Of a DNA stretch of 64,000 nucleotides, positions 26,225 through 34,556 are shown in pieces (positions within the stretch are counted from its first letter, which is position 1; each line of letters starts with the position of its first letter). Below the pieces are notes generated by a model. The model had not been told where the DNA came from, made no database searches, and saw only the letters and a program-made list of their open reading frames with translations. The translations under genes were made by a program, and so were the position numbers. The DNA lies in assembly GCA_963663845.2 (NCBI GenBank), contig OY760650.2:744001-808000 (forward strand), read 5' to 3'. Source of the DNA: Versatilivorator sp963663845. GTDB lineage: Bacteria > Acidobacteriota > Terriglobia > Versatilivoradales > Versatilivoraceae.

Positions 26225-27975
26225 CCCCACAACGCGATTCCAGGGTAGACCCCATCACCCTGGGCCTGATCCGAAACACTCTCAGCAGCGTCGCCGACGA
26301 AATGGCCAACACCGTGATCCGGACGGCCTACTCCACGGTGATCCGAGACTGCATGGACTTCTCCACCGCCCTGTGCGACCGCGAGGGCCGAATGATCTCC
26401 CAGGGGGTCACCATCCCCTTCCAGTTGGGATCCATTCCCTTCGCCCTGGAGTCCACGCTGAACAAGTACCGGGGCCGGGTCCGTCCCGGGGACGTGTTCA
26501 TCATGAACGATCCCTTCGACGGCGGCATCCACCTGCCCGACATCTTCATCTTTCAACCCGTCTTCCACCGGGATTCCCTGGTGGGATTCTCGGCGGTGGT
26601 GGCCCACCACCTGGACGTGGGCGGGCGGGTGCCGGGCAGCGCCGCCTGCGACAACACCGAGATCTTCCAGGAGGGCCTGCGCCTGCCGCCTCTGAAGCTC
26701 TACGAGGAAGGCCGTCCTTCGGAAAGCATCTTTCAGATCCTGGAGAAGAACGTGCGGGTCCCGGTGATGACCCTGGGAGACATTCGGGCCAAGCTGTCGG
26801 CCTGCAAGACCGGCGAGAAGGGCCTGCTCAAGCTGGTGGACCGCTACGGGTCCGAGGTCCTGGACCGCACCTACGAAGAGCTGCTGGACCTGACCGAGAG
26901 AGTGGTGCGGGCCGAGATCCGGTCCTGGCCCGACGGGGAGTACAGGTTCGAGGACTACCTGGACAACGACGGGGTGGAGGCCGGCGCCATCCCGCTCAAG
27001 GTGAAGCTGAGCGTGCGCGGGGACTCCCTGGAAATCGACTTCACCGGGAGCAGTCCCCAGGTGAAGGGCGGCATCAACTCGCCCTTTCCCTTCACCGTCT
27101 CCTGCTGCGGGTACGCGGTGCGCTCCATGATGCGGGCCGACATCCCCAACACCTCGGGCTTCTTCCGCCCCCTGGAGGTCATCGCCCCGGAGGCATCCAT
27201 CCTGAACCCGGTCATGCCGGCCGCCTCCAGCATGCGGGGCGTGGTGGGCTTCCGCCTGTCGGACGCCCTCTTCGGCGCCCTGGCCCAGGTGCTGCCCGAC
27301 CGGGTGCCGGCCGCGGGCGAGGGGGGCAACTCCCTCATCCTGATCGGCGGCTACCGCAAGGGGCGGGACCCCTTCGTCATGTTCGACCTGGTGGCCGGGA
27401 CCTGGGGCGCCCGTCCCGACAAGGACGCCAACGACGGCCTGACCAACCCCGGAGCCGTCATCTCCAACATCCCGGCCGAACTGATGGAGCTGGAATACCC
27501 GGTGCGGCTGGAACAGTATGCGCTGGCAGTGGACAGCGGCGGGGCCGGCCGCTACCGGGGCGGCCTGGCCGTGATCCGGGACTGGCGCTACCTGGGGGAG
27601 GAGCCGGCCAACCTGACCATCCGCTCCGACCGCCGGGAGCATCTGCCCTACGGCCTCTACGGCGGTCAACCGGGCTCCGGATCCATGAGCATCCTGAACC
27701 CCGAGCGGGAGAACCAGCGGACCCTCCCCACCATGGTGACCGAGACCATGCAGCCGGGGGAGCTCATCCGCCACATCCAGCCCGGAGGCGGCGGCTGGGG
27801 GGACCCGATGACCCGCGACCCGGAAGCCGTCCGCCGGGACGTGCTGGACGGCAAGGTGTCCGTAGAAGCCGCCAGGGAGTCCTACGGAGTGGTTCTAAGG
27901 ACCGGCAGCCTGGAGGTTGACGGGGAGGCTACGAGGCAGCGGCGTGGGGGAATCCACCGAGGCGGCGCTTCGTGA
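26221..27975 (+). CDS. Hydantoinase/oxoprolinase family subunit B
   Basis: A 584-residue HyuB-type partner of the gene before it, overlapping it by ATGA. Seen: DPITLGLIRNTLSSVADEM (residues about 9-27), the metal-site region NDPFDGGIHLPD (about 95-106), and HHLDVGGRVPGS (about 125). The C-terminal part has YRGGLAVIRDWRYL (about 440) and ends in a Gly-rich PGGGGWGDP. The last about 25 residues past the family end are low-complexity. The next bases lead into the long inverted arm of the Y1-transposase element, so no further operon gene follows. Confidence 0.92.
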   Translation: MTPQRDSRVDPITLGLIRNTLSSVADEMANTVIRTAYSTVIRDCMDFSTALCDREGRMISQGVTIPFQLGSIPFALESTLNKYRGRVRPGDVFIMNDPFDGGIHLPDIFIFQPVFHRDSLVGFSAVVAHHLDVGGRVPGSAACDNTEIFQEGLRLPPLKLYEEGRPSESIFQILEKNVRVPVMTLGDIRAKLSACKTGEKGLLKLVDRYGSEVLDRTYEELLDLTERVVRAEIRSWPDGEYRFEDYLDNDGVEAGAIPLKVKLSVRGDSLEIDFTGSSPQVKGGINSPFPFTVSCCGYAVRSMMRADIPNTSGFFRPLEVIAPEASILNPVMPAASSMRGVVGFRLSDALFGALAQVLPDRVPAAGEGGNSLILIGGYRKGRDPFVMFDLVAGTWGARPDKDANDGLTNPGAVISNIPAELMELEYPVRLEQYALAVDSGGAGRYRGGLAVIRDWRYLGEEPANLTIRSDRREHLPYGLYGGQPGSGSMSILNPERENQRTLPTMVTETMQPGELIRHIQPGGGGWGDPMTRDPEAVRRDVLDGKVSVEAARESYGVVLRTGSLEVDGEATRQRRGGIHRGGAS

Positions 27976-28032
27976 GTTGAGGTCGGCGGGGGTGGGCGGA
28001 GGGGCGTTTTGGTAGGGCTGTGCGTTTCGGGA

Positions 28033-29076
28033 GGGTGCTTTCTATTCGCCGCATTCGCGGCTGGGTTGGTGCAAAATCGAAGCGACCCCGGGTTGCCACC
28101 CGGGGCTACACGAGGCCGCTGCTACGCAGCTCTATAAGGATGGCTTGTAAGGATCGTCTAGCCAGATTACTGACTCCAACCGCAGCTTCGCAGCTCCCAC
28201 TCAAGTTACGACACTGCTATGGGACGGATTTTTTCAATTTATCTTCGGATGTCACGTGGGGAGACCGATCACCCGTGGTGTTCAGCCTCGAAGAGGTAAC
28301 GAGCGTCGAACTCGATTTGGTGGCGTTTCAGGAATTCGGTGTATTCTTCTTCGAAGGTTTGTGTCCGATGATGTTCGCGCTGATGGAGGATGTAGGTGCG
28401 AACGGATGCGATCTTGGAATGGCTCACGGTGAATGCGCCGAATCCCCTTTGCCATTCCAGGCGTTTCTCGGTTTCAGGGAGTCCGTTGGCCCATCTTCCG
28501 GAGTGGGCCTTGATGTCCCGAACCATACCGGAAACGGAACTCGCCGCCGAGAAATTGGCCAATAGGTTCAGGTGATCTTCAATGCCGCCGATTTCGATCA
28601 GGTGGCCATCCCGATTCCGAATGACCCCTCCGATATACCGGTAGAGCGGTTCCCGGATCTGCTCCCGAATCGATTTGACGCGGCGTTTGGTGCCAAACAC
28701 CACATGGTAGGTCAGTTTGGTGTAGCTGCCCACGGCTGTCTCCCTCCATTGAGTTTCGTTGGCTGACACCAGCGGACTCTTGCTGAGGCCGCGTTTGCGG
28801 CACAATTATGTGAGGGAGAAAGGGGTCTATTTTGGATCGATACGTCCACGCGGCGTCGCGATACAGTGGTTCTATTAAATCGTCGCGTTCATGCAGTGTC
28901 GTAACTCAAGGGGGAGCTGCGAAGCTGCGGTTGGCGTGGCGAACCGATGAAACGTCTCTTACAGGCCATCCTTATAGAGCTGCGAAGCAGCGGCCTCGTG
29001 TAGCCCCGGGCGGCAGCCCGGGGTTGTATCGGTTCTGCACCAACCCAGCCGCGAATGCGGCGAATAGAAAGCACCC
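28033..29076. mobile_element. Y1-transposase element with 184-bp inverted arms, copy 1 (probably inactive)
   Basis: About 1044 bases: left arm 28033-28216, right arm 28893-29076 as its inverted copy, and one transposase gene between them on the minus strand. Each arm starts with GGGTGC, then CGCATTCGCGG, an internal palindrome built on CCCGGG...CCCGGGGCTAC, GCAGCTCTATAAGGATGG, and ends at CGACACTGC. A second complete copy is at 45192-46243. Insertion followed the hydantoinase B gene. IS200/IS605 elements normally lack long inverted ends; this layout is closer to a REP-associated or MITE-forming variant. The transposase has an altered catalytic motif. Confidence 0.75.
28269..28733 (-). CDS. 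Y1/HUH transposase (IS200/RAYT type), catalytic His replaced by Asn
   Basis: A 154-residue single-strand transposase. Start GTG at 28733 is chosen from its 154-residue twin at 45544-46008, which also starts with GTG. Family parts: LTYHVVFGTKRRVKSI at the N-terminus; the metal-binding HUH position reads DHLNLL where the twin has DHLHIL (residues 54-56), so the second His is Asn (codon AAC for CAC); the tyrosine is in VRTYILHQ (Tyr114, Gln118). Loss of a metal ligand should block strand cleavage, so this copy is probably dead or depends on the other copy. The reading frame is otherwise intact. Confidence 0.85.
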   Translation of the reverse strand: MGSYTKLTYHVVFGTKRRVKSIREQIREPLYRYIGGVIRNRDGHLIEIGGIEDHLNLLANFSAASSVSGMVRDIKAHSGRWANGLPETEKRLEWQRGFGAFTVSHSKIASVRTYILHQREHHRTQTFEEEYTEFLKRHQIEFDARYLFEAEHHG

Positions 29077-29142
29077 GTTCGGAAAGGTATTGCATCCCCA
29101 AAGAAACGCCGCCCCACGTCCCGGTCACCCGCGGCTGCCGTC

Positions 29143-30315
29143 CTACGCCCGGTTACCGCCGTAAGCGCCTCCAATCAGGTCGCCCCGCTGAAACCGCGAC
29201 AGCGAGAAGCGGCTGATGTCGGCGGTGCGGGCCCGGCCGCCAACGATCTCCTCGGCCATCAGCTCGCCCACGCCCGGAGCGATCTTGAAGCCGTGGCCGC
29301 TGAAACCGGCGCACATGTAGAAGCCCTCGACGCCCTCCACCCTCCCCAGGATGGGATTCCAGTCGGGCGTCACGTCGTAGAGGCCGGTATAGGCTTCAAT
29401 CGCCAGCGCCTTGTCGAAGGAAGGAAAACGCTGCAGGAACCTGTCCCGGGTCTCCCGGATGAAGTCGGCATCGGCCGAGCGCTCGTAGCCGTCGGGGTCC
29501 ACTTGCCGGTACTCCTTGGGAAATCCGCGGCCCACCAGGGTGCGCGAAGACAGGTGGGGACGGTAGTAAATGGCCTTGGCCATGTCCGAAAACACCAGGC
29601 GGGGAGGACCGCCCACCTCGGAGGTCTCCATCAGGATCTCCTCCTCCCGAGTCACCTGGATGGGCGCCTCCACCCCGGCCCAGGCGGCCACCCTGCCGGC
29701 CCAGGGACCGGCGGCGTTGACCACCACCTCGGTCGAGATCTCTCCCTGTGAGGTGCGCACGCCGGCGATCTTCCCTCTCTCCACACTCAAGCCCTCCACG
29801 GGCGTCAGGGGCAGCAGGTGACCGCCCCGATCCCGGAAACGCCCCGCGTAGGCGGCGGTGGCGGCATGGGGGTCGGCGTAGCCCGCCCCCGGCTCCCAGG
29901 CGATCCGGTGCACGCCGCTCAGGTCGATCCGGGGCTCCATCTCCAGCAACTGCCGCCGGTCGATCTCGCGGGTGTCGATGCCCAGGCTCCGCTGCATCTC
30001 CAGGTTGCGGCCGAAGCCCTCGGAGACGTATTCGGGGACCAGGAAGGCCCAGCCGCAGTTCACGAACCCCGGGCTGCCGCCGATCTCATCGTCGAAATGG
30101 TGGAAGATCTCCACCGACCGCTTCACCAGCCGCACCAGGTCGGGATGGGAATAGTGCTGCCGGATGATGGCGGCCGAACGGCCCGTCCCTCCCGAGGCGA
30201 TCAGCCCCTTCTCCAGCAGGACCACCTTGCGCAGCCCGGCCTTGGCCAGGTTGTAGGCCGTGCTGGCGCCGTTGACTCCGGCTCCGATCACCACCGCGTC
30301 GGCTGTCCGGACCAT
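29143..30315 (-). CDS. FAD-dependent oxidoreductase, sarcosine-oxidase-beta/DAO type
   Basis: A 390-residue flavoprotein of the D-amino-acid-oxidase superfamily. The N-terminal Rossmann motif is VVIGAGVNGASTAYNLAK (about residues 8-25). GGTGRSAAIIRQHYSHPDL (about 42) resembles the sarcosine oxidase beta and dimethylglycine group. The C-terminal FAD contact is CAGFSGHGFKIAPGVGE (about 345). ATG 30315 has GGAGG six bases upstream. It follows thiE by 82 bases. A glycine oxidase (ThiO) role was considered, but the closer resemblance is to sarcosine/dimethylglycine oxidases. Cytoplasmic; it would release H2O2 or pass electrons to another carrier. Confidence 0.85.
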   Translation of the reverse strand: MVRTADAVVIGAGVNGASTAYNLAKAGLRKVVLLEKGLIASGGTGRSAAIIRQHYSHPDLVRLVKRSVEIFHHFDDEIGGSPGFVNCGWAFLVPEYVSEGFGRNLEMQRSLGIDTREIDRRQLLEMEPRIDLSGVHRIAWEPGAGYADPHAATAAYAGRFRDRGGHLLPLTPVEGLSVERGKIAGVRTSQGEISTEVVVNAAGPWAGRVAAWAGVEAPIQVTREEEILMETSEVGGPPRLVFSDMAKAIYYRPHLSSRTLVGRGFPKEYRQVDPDGYERSADADFIRETRDRFLQRFPSFDKALAIEAYTGLYDVTPDWNPILGRVEGVEGFYMCAGFSGHGFKIAPGVGELMAEEIVGGRARTADISRFSLSRFQRGDLIGGAYGGNRA

Positions 30316-30397
30316 CTTGCCTCCTTGTCCCTTCCCCGCCGCCGACCGGCCTGGCAGCGCATGGGGGTACGCCGCGGCTCTCCGCGGCCTTGCAGCC

Positions 30398-31048
30398 TCA
30401 AGGTGTCCGGCTTCCCACCCGATGGGCCAGCTCCCGGTAGCCGGCGGCCCGCTGCCGGATGTCGTCGGCCAGCAGCAGGTCCCGGATGACGGCCACCGAG
30501 TCCACTCCCGACTCGAACAGCGGCCGGACGTTCTCCAGGGTGATCCCGCCGATGGCCACCAGCGGCTTGGCGACTTGCTCCCGGATGGCTTGAAGCTCCT
30601 TCCGGTCCACCACCGGATCGGGATTTTCCTTGGTCCGGGTGGGAAAGACCGGGCCGATGGCCACGTAGTCCACGGGGCTGCCCCGGGCCTGGCGGGCTTG
30701 CTCCAGCCCATGGGTGGAGAGGCCGATGATGGCCTGCTCGCCCAGAATCCTGCGGGCCTCGGCGGCCGGCAGGTCCTCCTGGCCCAGGTGGACCCCGTCG
30801 GCCCCGCTGACCCAGGCCAGGTCGGCGCGGTCGTTGACGATGACCTTCAGCCCGAGAGGGCGCGCCAGAGACACCAGCCGGCGGCACTCCCGGAACAGGT
30901 CCCCGGAAGAGAGATCCTTGCCCCTCAGTTGGACCCATTGCACCCCGGCGCCGGCCAGACCGGCCAGGACCGGTTCCGGCGGCCGCTGCAGCACCGCCAG
31001 GTCGATGATGGGGTAGAGCGGAAAGAGCTTTGCGCCTTGGGACGGCAT
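30398..31048 (-). CDS. thiE: Thiamine phosphate synthase
   Basis: A 216-residue TIM-barrel enzyme that joins hydroxymethylpyrimidine diphosphate and thiazole phosphate. Seen: VQWVQLRGKDLSS (about residue 36), NDRADLAWVSGADGVHLGQ (about 70) with the pyrophosphate-binding Asn-Asp-Arg, GLSTHGLEQA (about 105), VDYVAIGPVFPT (about 125) and VAIGGITLENV (about 162). Length and motif order are typical. No TPP-riboswitch core is visible in the 77 bases before it, and no other thi genes are near. It lies in a same-strand run after accB-accC. Confidence 0.92.
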   Translation of the reverse strand: MPSQGAKLFPLYPIIDLAVLQRPPEPVLAGLAGAGVQWVQLRGKDLSSGDLFRECRRLVSLARPLGLKVIVNDRADLAWVSGADGVHLGQEDLPAAEARRILGEQAIIGLSTHGLEQARQARGSPVDYVAIGPVFPTRTKENPDPVVDRKELQAIREQVAKPLVAIGGITLENVRPLFESGVDSVAVIRDLLLADDIRQRAAGYRELAHRVGSRTP

Positions 31049-31125
31049 GGGCCTGAAAGGAGCGCCCCCTGCTCTGCCGAGACCGAAGCCACCGGGTACC
31101 GGCCCCTGGGGCGCCGGCCCGCGGG

Positions 31126-32457
31126 TCAGGCGTAGCGCTCCATGAACCCGGTATCCAGGCGGCCGGCCAGGAAATCGGGTTCCTTCATGATCCTCTGGTG
31201 CAGCGGAATGGAAGTGCGCACGCCTTCAACGATGAACATTTCCAGGGCCCGCTCCATCCGGCGAACGGCTTCCGGGCGGCTGGGCGCGTGCACCACCAGC
31301 TTGGCGATCAGGGAGTCGTAGTAGGGAGGAACCTGGCATTCGGAATAGACGGCCGTGTCCACCCTCACGCCTGTGCCCCCCGGCACGTGGAAGGCGGTGA
31401 TTCTGCCCGGAGAGGGTCTGAAGGTCTCGGGGTCTTCGGCGTTGATCCGGCATTCGATGCTGTGGCCCCGAAGACCGGGCGGCTCCTTCAGCTCCAGGGG
31501 CTCCCCGGCGGCCATCCGAATCTGCAACTCGACCAGGTCCACGCCGGCGACCATCTCGGTGACCGGATGCTCCACCTGAATCCGGGTGTTCATTTCCATG
31601 AAATAGAAGTTGCGGTCTTCGTCCACCAGGAACTCCACCGTTCCGGCGCCGGAGTATCCCACCTCGGCCAGCGCTTCTTCCACCTGCCTGCCGATCCTTT
31701 CCCGAATGTCCTCGTCCACGATCACGGAGGGCGATTCTTCGATCAGCTTCTGGTGCCGCCTCTGGATGGAACACTCCCGCTCCCCGAAGTGAACCACCCT
31801 GCCGTGCCGGTCCCCCATCACCTGAAACTCGACGTGGCGCGGCTTTTCCAGGTACTTCTCCAGGTAGAGATCGGGTACCCCGAAGGCCAGTCGAGCTTCG
31901 TTCTCGGCCATGGAAAAGGCGGAGGACAACTCGCCGGGGCTGCGCACGATTCTCATGCCGCGCCCCCCTCCCCCGGCCGCGGCCTTGACGATGACGGGAT
32001 AACCGATGCCCGAGGCGACCTCCAGCGCCTGATCCAGGGAATCCAGGGCCCCCTGGCTCCCCGGCAGCACCGCCAGTCCGGCCTGGACCATGCGGGCCCG
32101 GGCCCGGGCCTTGTCTCCCATCAGCCGGATCACCTGGGGCGAGGGACCGATGAAGCGGACGTTGCAAGCTTCGCAGACCTCGGCGAAGTAGGCGTTCTCG
32201 GCCAGGTAGCCGTAGCCCGGGTGAACGGCGTCCACGTCGGTGACCTCGGCCGCGCTGATGACGCTGGGTATGTTGAGGTAGCTCTCGGAGCTGCGGGCCG
32301 GACCCACGCAGACGGCTTCGTCGGCGAAGCGGACGTGCAGCGAGTCCCTGTCGGCCTCCGAATATACGGCGACCGTCCGGATGCCCAGCTCCCGGCAGGC
32401 GCAGATCACCCGCAGTGCGATCTCGCCGCGGTTGGCCACCAGGATTTTCTTGAACAT
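31126..32457 (-). CDS. accC: Acetyl-CoA carboxylase biotin carboxylase subunit
   Basis: A 443-residue ATP-grasp biotin carboxylase. Seen: FKKILVANRGEIALRVI at the start, the glycine-rich ATP loop KAAAGGGGRGMRIV (about residue 160), the catalytic-site YLEKYLEKPRHVEFQVMGD (about 200-218), and MNTRIQVEHPVTEMVAGVD (about 288), which holds the catalytic Glu and Arg. Length fits the single-subunit bacterial form. It follows accB by 148 bases. Together with accD at 11 kb these give most of the ACC complex; accA was not found in the window. Confidence 0.96.
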   Translation of the reverse strand: MFKKILVANRGEIALRVICACRELGIRTVAVYSEADRDSLHVRFADEAVCVGPARSSESYLNIPSVISAAEVTDVDAVHPGYGYLAENAYFAEVCEACNVRFIGPSPQVIRLMGDKARARARMVQAGLAVLPGSQGALDSLDQALEVASGIGYPVIVKAAAGGGGRGMRIVRSPGELSSAFSMAENEARLAFGVPDLYLEKYLEKPRHVEFQVMGDRHGRVVHFGERECSIQRRHQKLIEESPSVIVDEDIRERIGRQVEEALAEVGYSGAGTVEFLVDEDRNFYFMEMNTRIQVEHPVTEMVAGVDLVELQIRMAAGEPLELKEPPGLRGHSIECRINAEDPETFRPSPGRITAFHVPGGTGVRVDTAVYSECQVPPYYDSLIAKLVVHAPSRPEAVRRMERALEMFIVEGVRTSIPLHQRIMKEPDFLAGRLDTGFMERYA

Positions 32458-32605
32458 GAAGACTTCCGCCGCTTCGGGGGCGGGTTCGACCCGCCTCTTC
32501 GAAGTCTTGGGAGGGGCTCAGGCTGGAGGGGGGACCGAAGGAGATCCGGCACGGTCCCGGGGAAGGCCTCCGGCCCGGCCGCCGGCGCCCGGTCCAGACC
32601 GCAGA

Positions 32606-33094
32606 TCATCCCGTTCGGCGAATCCCGAAAAGCGCCTGGTTGTACTCCACGGGCTCGCCGTTGTTCACGTAGATCTCCGCAATTTCCCCGTCGGCATCCG
32701 AGGGAATCTCGTTCATCAGCTTCATGGCCTCGACGATGCACAGGGTCTGCCCCGACCGCACCCTGTCCGCCACCTGGACGAAGGGGTCGGCGTCCGGTTT
32801 GGCCGCCCGGTAGAAGGTCCCCACCATGGGGGATCGAATCACGTGCAGGTCGGGCTCGGCGGCCTCGGGAGGGGGTGTCCCCGCGCCCGCGGGGGATTCC
32901 GCTCCGGCAGCGTCCGACGGTTCCGGGACGACTCCTCCGGTGGTGCTCTCCACCGTCACGGTGGGCGAGCCGGCCGGTGATGAGGGGGCCTCCTTGCGGA
33001 TCCTGATCTTGACGCCGGTGCGCTCCAACTCCAGCTCGGTGATCCCGCTGTCGCAAACCGCCTGAATCAACTCCCTGATCTGATCGATGTTCAT
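32606..33094 (-). CDS. accB: Biotin carboxyl carrier protein of acetyl-CoA carboxylase
   Basis: A 162-residue carrier protein. The N-terminal helix region is MNIDQIRELIQAVCDSGITE. A Pro/Ala/Gly-rich linker (about 38-78) follows, then the biotinyl domain with IRSPMVGTFYRA (about 84) and the biotin-acceptor Lys in CIVEAMKLMNEI (about 125). The start at 33094 is the family N-terminus; the frame is open about 14 codons further. AGAGGAG precedes the ATG. It heads the likely operon accB-accC-thiE-FAD oxidoreductase. An IS630-type element has inserted about 95 bases upstream of its start, possibly between the gene and its natural promoter. Confidence 0.95.
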   Translation of the reverse strand: MNIDQIRELIQAVCDSGITELELERTGVKIRIRKEAPSSPAGSPTVTVESTTGGVVPEPSDAAGAESPAGAGTPPPEAAEPDLHVIRSPMVGTFYRAAKPDADPFVQVADRVRSGQTLCIVEAMKLMNEIPSDADGEIAEIYVNNGEPVEYNQALFGIRRTG

Positions 33095-33276
33095 CCGGTC
33101 GCTCCTCTTGCCTCCCGGCCGCCGGCGCGGTCCCACTACCGGCCTATCCGGCCGCGGCAGAGGCCGCCTTCGCCGGAATAGCGGCTAAGTACACTATAAC
33201 ATAAATACTAATACGTATTATTGCCGGTCTTTCGAAGGATAATTGAGGTATACTGGACAGCCGGGAGGAGTCCAGA

Positions 33277-33570
33277 ATGCCTCGCAAAAGCCCCTATCAG
33301 ATTCGATTGAGCCAGTCCGAGGCCAAAGAGCTTCACAGACGAGCCCATAAGTATACGTTGCCGTATTTTCAGGTTCAACGCGCTCAGATGATCTTGCTGG
33401 CTGCCCAAGGACTGTCCAATCACCAAATCGCTCAGCACCTGCGTGTCGGACGGGATGTCGTCAGTAAATGGCGCAAGCGTTTCTTTCAACAGCGCTTGGG
33501 CGCTCTGGAGGATCTCAATCGCTCGGGCCGCCCCCGAGCTTTTCCCCCCAGAGATCGTTGTTCAGGTTAA
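33277..33570 (+). CDS. IS630 transposase, N-terminal frame (helix-turn-helix)
   Basis: A 97-residue reading frame with the DNA-binding part of an IS630 transposase: QRAQMILLAAQGLSNHQIAQ and HLRVGRDVVSKWRKRF form the helix-turn-helix (about residues 35-72), followed by LEDLNRSGRPRAFPP, where IS630 relatives continue straight into the catalytic part. Here the frame runs on for six codons and stops. The second frame picks up the homology at the same point, one base forward, across the run TTTTCCCCCC (about 33540-33549). Confidence 0.8.
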   Translation: MPRKSPYQIRLSQSEAKELHRRAHKYTLPYFQVQRAQMILLAAQGLSNHQIAQHLRVGRDVVSKWRKRFFQQRLGALEDLNRSGRPRAFPPRDRCSG

Positions 33571-34405
33571 GGCCCTGGCCTGCGAGTTGCCTGCCCGCCA
33601 GGGCGTTCCCCTCTCGCGTTGGAGCCACCACGATCTGGCCCGACAGGTCTGTCAATCGGGACTGGTAGCTTCCATCAGCGGGACCACCATCTGGCGCTGG
33701 CTCCATGAGGATGCCATCCGGCCTTGGCAGCATCGTTGCTGGCTGTTTCCCCGCGATCCAGACTTTTTCGCCAAGGCCAGCCGCCTGCTCGATCTCTACC
33801 AAGGCGTTTGGGAGGGTCAGCCTCTCCGCCCGGATGAGTTCGTCGTGTGCGCCGACGAGAAAACCTCCATCCAGGCCCGCCAGCGTTGCCACCCCTCTCT
33901 GCCTCCCCGGCCCCACTCGCCTCTCAAGATCGAGCATGAGTATCGCCGCCTCGGAGCCTGGGCCTATCTGGCCGCCTGGGATGTCCACCGAGCCAAGATC
34001 TACGGCCGTTGCGAAGCCCGCAGCACCATTGTCACCTTCGACCGCTTGGTTCGACAGGTCATGAATCAGGACCCCTACCGCCATGCCCGTCGGGTCTTTT
34101 GGATCGTTGACAACGGCACCTGTCACCGGGGTCCGGCTTCGATTCAACGCTTGCAGGGGCGTTATCCCAACTTACGCCTGATTCATGCTCCCATCCACGC
34201 CAGTTGGCTCAATCAAGTCGAAATCTATTTCTCCATCGTCCAGCGCAAGGTTCTTACCCCCAATGACTTTCCCTCCCTGTCGGCTCTCTCCCGGTGCCTG
34301 CAACAGTTCGAACGTCATTACCAACGCTTGGCTCAGCCGTTCCAATGGAAGTTCACCAGAAACCACCTTCGCGACCTCCTTGCGCGACTCGACATGGCCG
34401 CCTAA
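33443..34405 (+). CDS. IS630 transposase, catalytic (DDE) frame
   Basis: The downstream frame of the transposase. Homology begins near EIVVQVKALACELP (about 33552); the earlier codons from 33443 are only an out-of-frame overlap. The DDE catalytic residues are visible: Asp in VVCADEKTSIQA, Asp in FWIVDNGTCHRG, and Glu in SWLNQVEIYFSIVQRK. To make a full-length enzyme the ribosome must shift +1 (or -2) at the C-run, or the element carries a disabling single-base deletion. Both are possible; IS630 relatives with programmed frameshifting are known. Confidence 0.82.
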   Translation: MSDGMSSVNGASVSFNSAWALWRISIARAAPELFPPEIVVQVKALACELPARQGVPLSRWSHHDLARQVCQSGLVASISGTTIWRWLHEDAIRPWQHRCWLFPRDPDFFAKASRLLDLYQGVWEGQPLRPDEFVVCADEKTSIQARQRCHPSLPPRPHSPLKIEHEYRRLGAWAYLAAWDVHRAKIYGRCEARSTIVTFDRLVRQVMNQDPYRHARRVFWIVDNGTCHRGPASIQRLQGRYPNLRLIHAPIHASWLNQVEIYFSIVQRKVLTPNDFPSLSALSRCLQQFERHYQRLAQPFQWKFTRNHLRDLLARLDMAA

Positions 34406-34556
34406 TATACGTAGCCATACTTATGAATCGGTGTACTAAGTATAGCCAGAGCTACCGGCAATTACAACATCCACCCAGGACCACGAAGTCACCCCAGGGT
34501 CAGGAGAGAATGGTCCACGAAGGAATCCACAGGGGGTATGAAGCAGGACCGGAAGA

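Larger units (their letters stand above)
33188..34437 (+). mobile_element. IS630-family insertion sequence
   Basis: About 1250 bases bounded by imperfect inverted repeats. The left end AGTACACTATAACATAAATA begins at 33188; the right end GTGTACT ends at 34437, reading inward AGTACACCGATTCATAAGTA. About 22 of 35 positions match. A TA dinucleotide lies just outside the left end, as expected for IS630 target choice; the right-hand TA falls one base inside, so the exact edge is uncertain. The transposase is in two overlapping frames. The element separates accB from the coiled-coil genes at 34.5 kb. Base composition is less GC-rich than its neighbours. Confidence 0.8.

Noticed and set aside
28020..28565. 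Plus-strand gene in the left arm of Y1 element copy 1
   Set aside because: It is the inverted arm plus the reverse of the transposase gene; it has no family features.
29143..30315. ThiO glycine oxidase, suggested by the neighbouring thiE
   Set aside because: Residues around GGTGRSAAIIRQHYSHPDL look more like sarcosine/dimethylglycine-type oxidases; no other thiamine genes are adjacent.
31049..31125. TPP riboswitch before thiE
   Set aside because: No CTGAGA-type core or paired arms are visible, and the gene appears to lie inside an acc-led transcript.
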